39,794 bases of DNA from Mollicutes bacterium (GTDB taxonomy: Bacteria; Bacillota_I; Bacilli_A; Izemoplasmatales; Izemoplasmataceae), in the NCBI GenBank assembly GCA_003568315.1, contig PWYL01000057.1, positions 1 through 39,794 on the forward strand, written 5' to 3'. The translations under genes and the position numbers were made by a program. Below, in pieces: positions 31,545 through 39,415 of the stretch. Position 1 is the first letter of the stretch. Every line of letters begins with the position of its first letter. The notes beneath the pieces were generated by a model. That model was not told the DNA's origin and did no database searches. It worked only from the letters and a program-made list of their open reading frames with translations.

Positions 31545-31881
31545 ACTCGACATCGTACTCGCCACCCTCGAAGACATCAAGCTCGAGGACATCGTCGTCT
31601 ACGACATGCGGAGCCATTCGCCCTTTTTCGACCATGTCGTCCTCTCTTCCGCCAACAACCCCCGTCAACTCAAGGCGGCCTTGAACAGGCTCAAGAAGGC
31701 CGCCGACGAACAAGGCGGCGAGCGCTTGCGTTTCGAAGGCGCCGAGGGCGCCCGCTGGGTGCTTGTCGATTGGAACGATGTGGTCGTGAACATCTTCACC
31801 AAAGAGGAGCGTGCCTACTACAATATCGAGCGGATGTGGCACGACATCCCCGTGGTGGATCGGAAAGAGAAGAACCGCTGA
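31537..31881 (+). CDS. rsfS: Ribosomal silencing factor RsfS
   Basis: This 114-residue protein binds L14 and blocks subunit joining when nutrients are low. DIVVYDMRSHSPFFDHVVLSS and WVLVDWNDVVVNIFT are characteristic, and the tail YNIERMWHD closes the fold. ATG 31537 follows AAAGGAGC inside the yqeK end. It ends the operon; the hairpin 13 bases after the stop would terminate transcription ahead of comEA. Confidence 0.96.
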   Translation: MDKLDIVLATLEDIKLEDIVVYDMRSHSPFFDHVVLSSANNPRQLKAALNRLKKAADEQGGERLRFEGAEGARWVLVDWNDVVVNIFTKEERAYYNIERMWHDIPVVDRKEKNR

Positions 31882-31893
31882 AGAAGAAAAAAG

Positions 31894-31931
31894 ACTCCCT
31901 TCATCCTATCATCGGGTGAAGGGAGTGTTTT
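31894..31931 (+). terminator. Terminator after rsfS that overlaps the comEA ribosome-binding site
   Basis: The 13-base arm at 31894-31906 (ACTCCCTTCATCC) pairs with 31914-31926 (GGGTGAAGGGAGT) around a seven-base loop. A short G-TTTT follows. The GGGAG of the comEA ribosome-binding site lies in the 3' arm, so the hairpin can also block comEA translation. Confidence 0.75.
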
Positions 31932-31932
31932 C

Positions 31933-32496
31933 ATGAAGGAGCGCGCAAGAATCATCACGGGCGCCGCTTGCATCGCCCTCTTCGTCCTCGTCGTGGTCTG
32001 GACGAATCTTTCCGGCGGAAGTCCGCAAAATAAAGACCTCTTCCCCGAGGAGACCGATGAGAATGTCGACGAAACCGCCTATCTCTATGTGGAACTCAAG
32101 GGCGAGGTCCGTCTTCCCGGCATCTACAAGGTCGAAAAGGGGACAAGACTCTACGAGGTCGTCCTGCTCGCGGGCGGAACGACCAAGGAGGCCGACACGA
32201 AAGAGATCAACCAGGCGACCCTTATCACCGACGGGAAAGCCTATGTGATTCCGAAGAAATCCGCAAACGAACCTTCGACCCCGCAAGAGCCCAAAGACGA
32301 AAATGGCCCCGTCTCCATCAACACCGCCTCCAAGGATGAACTCATGAGTCTCCCCAACATCGGTCCCGCGACCGCGGAGAATATCATCGCCCATCGCGAC
32401 GAGCACGGCCCTTTCGAGCGGCTTGAAGATTTGACGGATGTGAGGGGCATCGGCGAAGCGACCCTCGATGATCTTGAAGGTCTCATCACGCTTTAG
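31933..32496 (+). CDS. comEA: Competence protein ComEA (DNA receptor)
   Basis: This 187-residue protein binds double-stranded DNA at the outer face of the membrane during transformation. It has one N-terminal transmembrane helix (about residues 9-27), an SLBB domain (LKGEVRLPGIYKVEKGTRLY) and a C-terminal pair of helix-hairpin-helix motifs (LMSLPNIGPATAENII, VRGIGEATLDDLE). ATG 31933 has GGGAG seven bases upstream, inside a strong hairpin. No separate promoter is evident, so expression may need read-through from rsfS. Its end overlaps comEC by 29 bases. Confidence 0.94.
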   Translation: MKERARIITGAACIALFVLVVVWTNLSGGSPQNKDLFPEETDENVDETAYLYVELKGEVRLPGIYKVEKGTRLYEVVLLAGGTTKEADTKEINQATLITDGKAYVIPKKSANEPSTPQEPKDENGPVSINTASKDELMSLPNIGPATAENIIAHRDEHGPFERLEDLTDVRGIGEATLDDLEGLITL

Positions 32497-34564
32497 ACAC
32501 ACGGGGCATCTTTGGGCGTTCCCTTTGGCCTTGTCCCTTTTCGGGGTGGAACACCCCGTTCTTCTCGCGGTGGCCTTGTTCTTTCTGGTGAGGCTTTTCT
32601 TCTATGACCGGGCGGTGTTCTTGTTGGCTTTCTTGCTTGTCGCCGCAACCGTGCCGAGGCTTTGGCTGCCGCCCGAGCCCGTCATAGAAAACGACACGCA
32701 CGAAGGAATCGTCGTGCGTGTCGAAGCGGAAAGGGAACATCCCCGTCTGCGACTTTCGACGGAAGACGACAACTTTCTCGTCTATCATGAGAGAGCCGGT
32801 GATGTTCTCCCGGGAGACGGTCTCCATGTCCGCGGAAGCGTCGAGTTTCCCGATCCCCCGGATTTCTTCGGCGGCTTCGACTACGCTTCGCACTTGCGGG
32901 CGGAAGGAATAGACGGCATCATCTATGCCGATCGGATCGAAGAAAGGCAAACGGGACCGAATCCCTACCGTCTGCGCGGCATCGTCTCCGCCTATGTCGG
33001 CAGGCATTTCACACCGGAGACAAGGGTCTATGTGGAGACGTTCGTTCTCGCCGACCGGTCGGCCTTTTCCGACGAGTTCAAGGAGATGGTCGCCGCTTTG
33101 GGAGTGATGCATCTTTTCGCGGTAAGTGGACTCCATGTCTCCTTTCTCGCCCTCGTCTTCCACAAGGGGGCGCAAAAAATCTTCGCATCCGCGATCGCGG
33201 CCGATACCACATTGGTCCTCTTCCTCCTCGTTTTCATGTTCTTGACCGCTTTCCCCCCATCCGTCCTCCGCGCCGCTTCGGCGGCGATCCTGCTTGTGCT
33301 GAACCGTCGCTTGCGCCTTGGATTCTCGGCTTTAGACATCCTCTGCCTGGTGGGGGCCGGCATCCTTTTGGCCAACCCTTTCCAGATCCGTCACACGGGA
33401 TTCATCCTCACCTTCGCCGTGAGCCTCTCCCTCGTTCTCTCAAGACCCCTGTTCGCAAAGAAATCCTTGTTCACCCAAGGTTTTCTCGTCTCTTCGGTCG
33501 CCTTCTCCACGACACTCCCGATCATTCTCGCGATGCGTTTCGAGGTGAATCTCACCGGCATCTTCTTGAATATCCTCTATGTGTGGTTTTTGACGGTTCT
33601 GCTTTTGCCGGGGAGTTATATCGTCTTTCTCGCGCCCTTTCTCGCGCCGATATATGCCCATGTCGTGGCTTTTTTCGAGACCTCGATCGAACAATTCCAC
33701 CGCTTCGGGCGCTTGATGGTCCCTCTCCACATTCCCGCCGGGATTGCGGTGTTTATGTATTATACGCTCTTTTGGTTCTTGCAGAAGGGTCTGGTCGAAA
33801 GAAGAGGAAGGCTATTGCGCGCGGGAATCCTTTCGCTCTTTTTGACTACGGTCTTCTTTTCCCCGCATCTCACCCCTTTCAAGGAGGTCACGATGTTTTC
33901 CGTACACGGGGACGCCTTTCTCATCCGTGACGCCTTCAACCGCTGCAACATCCTCATAGACACGGGGCTTCCCGACGACAATCTCTCACTTGTGAACGCC
34001 ATGCGGAGAAAGAACCTCCGCCGACTCGACTATGTCATCATCACCCACGAACACGCCGACCATTACGGCGCCTATCCCGATGTGGCAAGGTTCTTCCGCA
34101 TCGAAGAGACCATCACGAACGCGAACCAAGAACCGTTCGAGGACAAAAACATCCATTGCGGGGACATCGTCTTCTTCATCTATCCCTTGGAGGCGGAGCA
34201 TCCGGGCGAGAACGACCGTTCCCTCGTCATGCGGCTTCTATTGGAAGATGAGGTCTATCTCTTCACGGGTGATATCGAACACCCCCGCGAAAGGACCATC
34301 ATCGATGCTTACGACCTTTCGGCCGACATCCTGAAGGTTCCCCATCACGGCTCCTCCACGTCTTCGACCATACCGTTCCTTGAAGCCGTCGGCGCTTCGG
34401 AAGCCTTGATACCCGCCCACCGCAACAACCGTTTCGGCTTTCCCGCCGCCGATGTCCTCGAGCGATTGCGGGCGATGGATCTGGATGTGCATCGTGTGGA
34501 CCTCGAAGGGAGCGTGCGTTTCCGCTATCTCTTCGGGTTCCGTTTCAAGTGGTCGGCATATTGA
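32468..34564 (+). CDS. comEC: ComEC/Rec2 DNA uptake channel
   Basis: This 698-residue membrane protein forms the channel through which single-stranded DNA enters. Early hydrophobic segments and an OB-like region (about 75-160) come first, then the Competence core with FAVSGLHVSFLAL and several membrane helices (210-480). A metallo-beta-lactamase-like domain ends the protein (H527-E-H-A-D-H532; LYFTGD-like YLFTGDIEH; LKVPHHGSS). Length is near normal. The ATG has no clear ribosome-binding site; translation is probably coupled to comEA, which it overlaps. comEB is not between them. Confidence 0.94.
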   Translation: MILKVSSRFRHTGHLWAFPLALSLFGVEHPVLLAVALFFLVRLFFYDRAVFLLAFLLVAATVPRLWLPPEPVIENDTHEGIVVRVEAEREHPRLRLSTEDDNFLVYHERAGDVLPGDGLHVRGSVEFPDPPDFFGGFDYASHLRAEGIDGIIYADRIEERQTGPNPYRLRGIVSAYVGRHFTPETRVYVETFVLADRSAFSDEFKEMVAALGVMHLFAVSGLHVSFLALVFHKGAQKIFASAIAADTTLVLFLLVFMFLTAFPPSVLRAASAAILLVLNRRLRLGFSALDILCLVGAGILLANPFQIRHTGFILTFAVSLSLVLSRPLFAKKSLFTQGFLVSSVAFSTTLPIILAMRFEVNLTGIFLNILYVWFLTVLLLPGSYIVFLAPFLAPIYAHVVAFFETSIEQFHRFGRLMVPLHIPAGIAVFMYYTLFWFLQKGLVERRGRLLRAGILSLFLTTVFFSPHLTPFKEVTMFSVHGDAFLIRDAFNRCNILIDTGLPDDNLSLVNAMRRKNLRRLDYVIITHEHADHYGAYPDVARFFRIEETITNANQEPFEDKNIHCGDIVFFIYPLEAEHPGENDRSLVMRLLLEDEVYLFTGDIEHPRERTIIDAYDLSADILKVPHHGSSTSSTIPFLEAVGASEALIPAHRNNRFGFPAADVLERLRAMDLDVHRVDLEGSVRFRYLFGFRFKWSAY

Positions 34565-34616
34565 GACCCTCCTCCGCAGACTTTGTGGAAGAAGGCGCAC
34601 GGAAACAGTGATGCTG

Positions 34617-34625
34617 TGCTATAAT
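34617..34625 (+). promoter_or_regulatory. Extended -10 promoter of holA
   Basis: TGCTATAAT is a perfect extended -10, 18 bases before the start codon. It gives holA a supply independent of competence control. Confidence 0.55.
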
Positions 34626-34643
34626 GGCACTGAGGTGAATCCG

Positions 34644-35612
34644 ATGGCAGAGAATGTCTGGCTCTTTTACGGCGAGGACGCCTTCCACATCAAAAACCGC
34701 ATCAACCAGCTCGTGCGCCAACATGAGATCGACGAGTTCAACGTGACCACCTACGATTGCGAGGAGACCGACATCAACGAGGCGGTCAACGACGCCATGA
34801 CGATCCCCTTCATGAGCGAAAAGAAGGCCGTCATCGCGAAGAACGCCCTCTTTTTGAGCACGAAGAAGGCCGCGAAGAACGACCTCGAACAAGACCCCGC
34901 CCGGCTTGTCGAATATCTCGAGAACCCCCCCGAGGAGACTCTCTTCATTCTTTCCGTCCCACACGCTTCGTTGAACGGGAAACTGAAAGCGGTGAAGATG
35001 TTGAAGGAGCGGGCCAAAATCGTCGAGTGCCGCCTGAAGAGTCCGCAGGACCTCACGAGCTGGGTCAAACGCCAACTTGCCAACCAGGGACTCCACATCG
35101 AGACGGAGGCCCTCAAGGAACTCATGAGACGCATCGGCAAAAGCACGGAGATGGCCTATCTGGAATTGAAGAAACTCCTGCTTTATGCGACGGACATGGA
35201 GACCATCGACAAAGCCACCGTCGAGAAGGTCATCACGAAAAACATCGAAGACAATGTCTACGAGATCACGAACGCCCTTTTGGAAAAAGACCACCGACGG
35301 GCACTCGAAGTCTATCACGACCTCATCCTCTACAGCGAGGACCCCTTGCGCATCCTGGGCATAGTCGTCGCCAAGTTCCGGGAGATGTTGGAAGTGAAGA
35401 CACTCCTCGAACAAGGACTCTCCCAATCCGACATCCAGCAACACTTCGATGTCAAGAGCGGCCGGGCCTATTTCATGGTCGAAAATGCGAAAACGGCCTC
35501 GAAAGAGGCCATCGAGAAACATCTCGAACATCTCGAACATCTCGACTTTTCCATCAAGAGCGGCCGCTTGGACAAGAAGACGGCCCTCGAACTCTTCATC
35601 TTGAGCACATGA
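34644..35612 (+). CDS. holA: DNA polymerase III delta subunit
   Basis: This 322-residue protein is the delta subunit of the clamp loader, which opens the beta clamp at replication forks. The start NVWLFYGEDAFHIKNRI matches the family, and AAA+-like features and the three-domain layout are as expected (LKSPQDLTSWVKRQL; ILGIVVAKFREMLEV). ATG 34644 follows TGAGGTGA. Position after comEC and convergent to rpsT repeats the Bacillus order (yqeN-rpsT). Confidence 0.95.
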   Translation: MAENVWLFYGEDAFHIKNRINQLVRQHEIDEFNVTTYDCEETDINEAVNDAMTIPFMSEKKAVIAKNALFLSTKKAAKNDLEQDPARLVEYLENPPEETLFILSVPHASLNGKLKAVKMLKERAKIVECRLKSPQDLTSWVKRQLANQGLHIETEALKELMRRIGKSTEMAYLELKKLLLYATDMETIDKATVEKVITKNIEDNVYEITNALLEKDHRRALEVYHDLILYSEDPLRILGIVVAKFREMLEVKTLLEQGLSQSDIQQHFDVKSGRAYFMVENAKTASKEAIEKHLEHLEHLDFSIKSGRLDKKTALELFILST

Positions 35613-35651
35613 GTCGTTCCGGCCTCGCCGGAAACAAGGATGATCATCCAT

Positions 35652-35685
35652 AAAAAAAGTCTATTCCCGGAGGATAGACTTTTTC
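35652..35685. terminator. Bidirectional terminator between holA and rpsT
   Basis: AGTCTAT pairs with ATAGACT, with a few more inner pairs, flanked by seven A on the left and five T on the right. Confidence 0.85.
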
Positions 35686-35946
35686 TCACATCTCGTTGAT
35701 TTTTCTTTGCAGGTGCGCTTTCTGGCGCGCAACGTAGTTCTTGTGGCGGACGCCCTTCACTTGGGCCTTGTCGAGTTTCTTGTGCGCGATCGCGAGTGCG
35801 GCTTCCGCCTTGTCCCGGTCGCCTTCGTTTACGGCTTTTTCGACGTTCTTCACCGCCGTTCTCATACCGCTTTTGAACATACGGTTCTGCATGCGGCGTT
35901 TCGCGTCCTGCCGGGCGCGTTTTTTCTGTTGCTTGATGTATGCCAT
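35686..35946 (-). CDS. rpsT: Ribosomal protein S20
   Basis: This 86-residue basic protein is bS20 of the small subunit. KQQKKRARQDAKRRMQNR near the N-terminus, SGMRTAVKNVEKAV and the ending KNYVARQKAHLQRKI are typical. Length is normal. The start ATG 35946 follows GGAGGTGAG. It is the only leftward gene in the right half of the window and is convergent with holA. Confidence 0.97.
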   Translation of the reverse strand: MAYIKQQKKRARQDAKRRMQNRMFKSGMRTAVKNVEKAVNEGDRDKAEAALAIAHKKLDKAQVKGVRHKNYVARQKAHLQRKINEM

Positions 35947-35973
35947 TCTCTCACCTCCATGACAAGCAAAACC

Positions 35974-36002
35974 ATTCTATCAAATCGTGTCGTAAAAAGC
36001 AA
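35974..36002 (-). promoter_or_regulatory. Promoter of rpsT
   Basis: On the minus strand TTGCTT (35997-36002) and TAGAAT (35974-35979) are 17 bases apart, with TG in the extended -10 position. Confidence 0.65.
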
Positions 36003-36053
36003 CATCCCCCGCTAAATACCTGACGCCTTTTTGATGAAGGATGACGCGGTCTT

Positions 36054-36062
36054 TGGTATAAT
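36054..36062 (+). promoter_or_regulatory. Extended -10 promoter of the CvfB-like gene
   Basis: TGGTATAAT is a perfect extended -10. A TTGATG lies 20 bases upstream, too far to be a normal -35 box. Confidence 0.55.
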
Positions 36063-36079
36063 CGTCTCGAGGTGGTATG

Positions 36080-36733
36080 ATGGATGCATTGCGGATCGGG
36101 TGGATGAACACCTTCGAGGTTGTTGAAAAGAGCGGTGAGGGTCTCCGCATCAGGCATCCGGAAGCGGAAATTTATGTACCGGCCGCCGATGTGCGAGGAC
36201 ACCCCGAAGTGGGAGAGCTTGTGGAAGCCTTCGTCTATATCAACCACAAGAAGGGTCTCGCGGCCGCGCTCAAGGAACCTTTCATCGACCTTGAACGGGC
36301 CGGATTCGTCGAAGTCGCGGGCCGACGCGACAATCTCGGCGTCTTTGTCGACATCGGTTTCACCAAGGACATGCTCGTGTCCTTGGACGACCTTCCGCCC
36401 TTGAAGAGCGAATGGCCCATCCCCGGCGACAAGCTCGTCTGCCGGCTCAAACGTTCCAAGAACCAGATGACTGCGAAGCCCGTCGGTCTTTTCCAGTTGA
36501 AACGGGTCATCCCGGCGCAAGGAATTCTCGAAGTGGAAGAACGGGTGACGGCCCATGTCGTGCACCACGCCCTTGAAGGCGTCTTCCTTTTCACGCCGCA
36601 AGGGCAGAGGATCTTCGTCTACGACAAGGACATGGGAGGCCCCGTGCGTCTCGGAGAGGGGTTTTGCCCCCGCATCACCATCAAGAGGGGGTCCGGGGAT
36701 TATGTGGGCTCGTTGCCGGAAGAGGACATCTGA
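36080..36733 (+). CDS. cvfB: CvfB-like S1 RNA-binding protein, short form
   Basis: This 217-residue protein resembles CvfB (Bacillus YitL), an RNA-binding regulator with S1 folds. The stretch from about 70 to 115 (FVEVAGRRDNLGVFVDIGFT then KDMLVSLDDLPP) matches the S1 domain of CvfB, and a following S1-like segment reads PGDKLVCRLKRSKNQM. Staphylococcal and Bacillus CvfB are nearer 300 residues and end in a winged-helix domain. That ending is not evident here, so the protein is short or divergent. Adjacent ATGs are at 36077 and 36080; the second leaves a better gap to GAGGTGG. Confidence 0.75.
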   Translation: MDALRIGWMNTFEVVEKSGEGLRIRHPEAEIYVPAADVRGHPEVGELVEAFVYINHKKGLAAALKEPFIDLERAGFVEVAGRRDNLGVFVDIGFTKDMLVSLDDLPPLKSEWPIPGDKLVCRLKRSKNQMTAKPVGLFQLKRVIPAQGILEVEERVTAHVVHHALEGVFLFTPQGQRIFVYDKDMGGPVRLGEGFCPRITIKRGSGDYVGSLPEEDI

Positions 36734-36747
36734 GCGGATGTCCCTTT
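36724..36747 (+). terminator. Weak terminator at the end of the cvfB-like gene
   Basis: GGACATC (36724-36730) pairs with GATGTCC (36737-36743) around a six-base loop containing the stop codon; CTTTT follows. Confidence 0.5.
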
Positions 36748-36768
36748 TCGTGAAGACGGCAAAAACGA

Positions 36769-36798
36769 TTGAAAGAACGCCCCGTTTTGCGCTATAAT
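36769..36798 (+). promoter_or_regulatory. Promoter of the YebC-family gene
   Basis: TTGAAA (36769-36774) and a perfect TATAAT (36793-36798) are 18 bases apart. Confidence 0.65.
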
Positions 36799-36828
36799 GA
36801 GCTTGATTCCAAAGGGGAGGCGATTCGC

Positions 36829-37545
36829 ATGGGCCGCAAGTACGAGGTTCGCAAAGAAGCCATGCACAAGACACATCTGAAACGCAGCAAACTCTTCGCC
36901 CGCTACGGGAAGGCGATCTACATCCGCGCCAAGGAAGGCGGTGCCGACCCCGACACCAATCTCGAACTCACCCATCTCATCGAACGAGCGAAAAAGGACG
37001 ACGTTCCGAACGACGTCATCGAGAGAAACCTCAAGAAGGCCGTGGAAAAAGGCGGCGAAGATTACGAGTATGTCCGTTATGAAGGGTATGGGCCCGCAGG
37101 GAGCGCCGTCATGGTCGACGCTCTGACGGACAATGTCAACCGCACCGTGAGCGATGTGCGGTATTGTTTCATGAAGGCGGGCTCGAAACTCGGCGTCAAG
37201 GGTTCCGTCGAACACCTTTTCGACCAACTTTCCATCATCCGCATCGAGCCAGTCGACGAGGAAGAGATTCTCGAATGGCTCCTCGAGGAGGATTTGGATG
37301 TCTCGGACATCGTCACCGAGAACAACGAGTTCATCATCGAGGCGGCGGGTACCGAACTCGACAAGGTCGAGGCGGTTCTGAGAAAGAAGGGGGTCCGCAT
37401 CCGAGAATCGACAAACGGATGGTTCGCCAAGACGCCGATCGAACTTTCCGAGGCGGACTACGAGACCTTCAAGGAGTTCCTCGAACGACTGAACGATCTT
37501 GACGACATCCAAGCGGTCTACCACAACGTCGCCAACGACGGTTGA
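36829..37545 (+). CDS. YebC/PmpR family protein (YeeI-like subgroup)
   Basis: This 238-residue protein belongs to the YebC/TACO1 family. The N-terminus MGRKYEVRKEAMHKT differs from the usual MAGHSKWANIKHRK and resembles Bacillus YeeI. The core LIERAKKDDVPNDVIERNLK and the YEGYGPAGSAVMVDALTDN loop are family hallmarks. The family was first described as transcription regulators. More recent work I recall links YeeI-type members to rescue of ribosomes at proline runs, so translation is the likelier role. ATG 36829 follows AAAGGGGAGG. Monocistronic between its own promoter and an inverted repeat. Confidence 0.92.
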   Translation: MGRKYEVRKEAMHKTHLKRSKLFARYGKAIYIRAKEGGADPDTNLELTHLIERAKKDDVPNDVIERNLKKAVEKGGEDYEYVRYEGYGPAGSAVMVDALTDNVNRTVSDVRYCFMKAGSKLGVKGSVEHLFDQLSIIRIEPVDEEEILEWLLEEDLDVSDIVTENNEFIIEAAGTELDKVEAVLRKKGVRIRESTNGWFAKTPIELSEADYETFKEFLERLNDLDDIQAVYHNVANDG

Positions 37546-37554
37546 GCACCGGCG

Positions 37555-37589
37555 AAAGGCCGAAAACCGTTTGTTGGAGGTCGGCCTTT
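37555..37589. repeat. Inverted repeat spanning the pgsA -35 box
   Basis: AAAGGCCGA (37555-37563) and TCGGCCTTT (37581-37589) are perfect inverted copies. The 17-base loop contains the pgsA -35 box. It lacks a T run, so it is a poor terminator; it might be an RNA end for the YebC-family gene or an operator. Confidence 0.55.
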
Positions 37590-37599
37590 GTGGTATAAT
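37571..37599 (+). promoter_or_regulatory. Promoter of pgsA
   Basis: TTGTTG (37571-37576) and TATAAT (37594-37599) are 17 bases apart, with TGG before the -10 box (an extended -10). Confidence 0.7.
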
Positions 37600-37619
37600 C
37601 AAGCCTGAGGTGATGGCTC

Positions 37620-38159
37620 ATGAACCTGCCGAACAAGATCACATTCGCCCGTGTGTTTTTCATCCCCTTCATCCTCGTGCTTTTTTATTTGGACAGAGAT
37701 CGGGGCGAAGAACTCAACGCTTACAGCATCGCCATCGGCGTGCTTTTCATTCTCGCCTCGTTCACCGATTTCGTCGACGGCTATCTCGCGAGGAAACACG
37801 GCATCGTGACGACGTTCGGCAAGTTTCTCGACCCGCTCGCGGACAAACTCCTCGTCATGGCGGCATTGCTCATGCTTTTGGACATCAGCTTCATCCCGAT
37901 GTGGGTCGTCTTCGTGATCCTCGCCCGCGAACTCATCGTCACCGGGCTCAGACTCGTCGTCGTCGGGGACGGGGCCGTCATCGCCGCGAGCCGACTCGGC
38001 AAGTACAAGACCGCGACCACGCTCGTCGCGATCATCCTGTTGCTTTTCCATGTCCGCTTCGCCGGTGAAATCATGCTCTATATCGCCACAGCGCTCACCG
38101 TGATCAGCGGCATCGAATACATCATAAAGAACATTCCCGCGGTCGCATCCACGAAGTAG
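37620..38159 (+). CDS. pgsA: CDP-diacylglycerol-glycerol-3-phosphate 3-phosphatidyltransferase
   Basis: This 179-residue membrane enzyme makes phosphatidylglycerophosphate, the first step to phosphatidylglycerol. The CDP-alcohol phosphotransferase motif is complete: D53-G54, A57-R58, G67, D71 and D75 within [20 protein letters not shown] and the following LAD. About six membrane helices are visible. ATG 37620 follows GAGGTGA. recA follows after 64 bases; the common intervening gene cinA is absent. The HAD protein YqeG is a conceivable next-step phosphatase, as an inference. Confidence 0.96.
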   Translation: MNLPNKITFARVFFIPFILVLFYLDRDRGEELNAYSIAIGVLFILASFTDFVDGYLARKHGIVTTFGKFLDPLADKLLVMAALLMLLDISFIPMWVVFVILARELIVTGLRLVVVGDGAVIAASRLGKYKTATTLVAIILLLFHVRFAGEIMLYIATALTVISGIEYIIKNIPAVASTK

Positions 38160-38223
38160 GAAAAGAAAAAAAGCAATCCGGCTACCACGGCGGAATCATA
38201 GTAACGAGAAGGAGGCGTTCATT

Positions 38224-39216
38224 TTGGCAAAGGAAGACCGCAAAAAGATACTGGACCAGGCCATGAAGGACATCGAGAAGGCCCACGGCAAGGGATCCGT
38301 GATGATTCTGGGCGATGACGAGGTGGGCAAGAACATCGAGACGATCCCGAGCGGTTCCCTCGCTCTCGACAAAGCCCTCGGCATCGGTGGATACCCCCGC
38401 GGCAGGATTGTCGAGGTCTATGGGCCCGAGTCCTCGGGCAAGACCACCTTCGCCCTGCACGCCATAGCACAAGCGCAGAAAGAAGGCGGATACGCGGCCT
38501 TCATCGACGCCGAGCACGCGCTTGATCCCCAATACGCCCGCGCCTTGGGCGTGGACACCGAGAATCTCATCATCAGCCAGCCCGACACGGGCGAGCAAGC
38601 CTTGGAGATCACCGAGGCCTTGATTCGCAGCGGTGCCGTCGATATCGCCGTTGTGGACAGTGTCGCGGCACTGGTGCCCGAAGCGGAGATCCGCGGCGAC
38701 ATGGGAAGCAGCCATGTCGGGTTGCAGGCAAGACTCATGAGTCAAGCGATGCGAAAACTCTCGGGCGCCATCTCCAAGTCCAACACCACCGCCGTTTTCA
38801 TCAACCAGATCCGCGAGAAGGTCGGTGTCATGTTCGGCAACCCCGAAGTCACCCCGGGCGGCAGGGCCCTGAAATTCTACAGTTCCATCCGCGTGGAAAT
38901 CCGCCGCGGCGAACAGTTGAAAATCGGCAACGACATCATCGGCAACCGCGCGAAGATCAAAGTCGTCAAGAACAAGGTCGCACCCCCCTTCAAGACGAGC
39001 GAGGTCGACATCGTCTATGGCGAAGGGATCAGCCGTCTCGGCGAACTCGTCGATCTCGGTGTCGAGTTCGACCTCCTACAAAAGAGCGGATCCTGGTTCT
39101 CCTATGAGGGGGAAAAGATCGGCCAGGGCCGCGAGAACGTCAAGAAATATCTCAAAGAGAACGAGAAGGTCGCACAAACCCTGGAAAAGGAAATCCGTGC
39201 GGAACTCGGCCTTTGA
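38224..39216 (+). CDS. recA: Recombinase RecA
   Basis: This 330-residue ATPase drives strand exchange and the SOS response. Walker [10 protein letters not shown] is at residues 67-75. [20 protein letters not shown] includes loop L1/L2-adjacent sequence, and [17 protein letters not shown] is invariant. The C-terminal tail is short and not very acidic. The start is TTG 38224, eight bases after AAGGAGG; no better start exists. No Bacillus-type LexA box or clear own promoter is seen in the 64-base gap after pgsA, so it may be read from the pgsA promoter. It would process DNA entering through ComEC. Confidence 0.98.
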   Translation: MAKEDRKKILDQAMKDIEKAHGKGSVMILGDDEVGKNIETIPSGSLALDKALGIGGYPRGRIVEVYGPESSGKTTFALHAIAQAQKEGGYAAFIDAEHALDPQYARALGVDTENLIISQPDTGEQALEITEALIRSGAVDIAVVDSVAALVPEAEIRGDMGSSHVGLQARLMSQAMRKLSGAISKSNTTAVFINQIREKVGVMFGNPEVTPGGRALKFYSSIRVEIRRGEQLKIGNDIIGNRAKIKVVKNKVAPPFKTSEVDIVYGEGISRLGELVDLGVEFDLLQKSGSWFSYEGEKIGQGRENVKKYLKENEKVAQTLEKEIRAELGL

Positions 39217-39232
39217 GAACACTTTTTCCACC

Positions 39233-39271
39233 AAGCTCTTTCCGGCTCACGCCGGAAAGAGCTTTTATATA
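39233..39271 (+). terminator. Terminator after recA
   Basis: AAGCTCTTTCCGGC (39233-39246) and GCCGGAAAGAGCTT (39251-39264) form a 14-base perfect stem around TCAC, and a T/A-rich tract follows. Confidence 0.92.
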
Positions 39272-39314
39272 TTGTGTTTCAACACCTTCATCCGGCCTTT
39301 GCTTGTGCTAATGT

Positions 39315-39333
39315 ACATTGAAAAGTGTACCAC
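39315..39333 (+). repeat. IS21 terminal repeat, outer copy
   Basis: ACATTGAAAAGTGTACCAC is identical to the inner copy at 39340-39358. It probably serves as a transposase (IstA) binding site. Confidence 0.85.
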
Positions 39334-39339
39334 CCATGG

Positions 39340-39358
39340 ACATTGAAAAGTGTACCAC
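39340..39358 (+). repeat. IS21 terminal repeat, inner copy
   Basis: This is the second exact copy of the 19-base repeat, offset by 25 bases from the outer copy. It lies just before the istA promoter, so bound transposase could repress its own gene. Confidence 0.85.
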
Positions 39359-39370
39359 TTTCCCAAAGAC

Positions 39371-39379
39371 TGATATAAT
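39371..39379 (+). promoter_or_regulatory. Extended -10 promoter of istA
   Basis: TGATATAAT is a perfect extended -10, 37 bases before the istA start. Its -35 region would fall on the inner terminal repeat. Confidence 0.55.
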
Positions 39380-39415
39380 TGCCGTATCTGACAAAAGATG
39401 CGGAGGAAAGGGAAA

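Noticed and set aside
38160-38223. SOS (LexA) box upstream of recA
   Set aside because: No sequence close to CGAACRNRYGTTYC is present in the gap.
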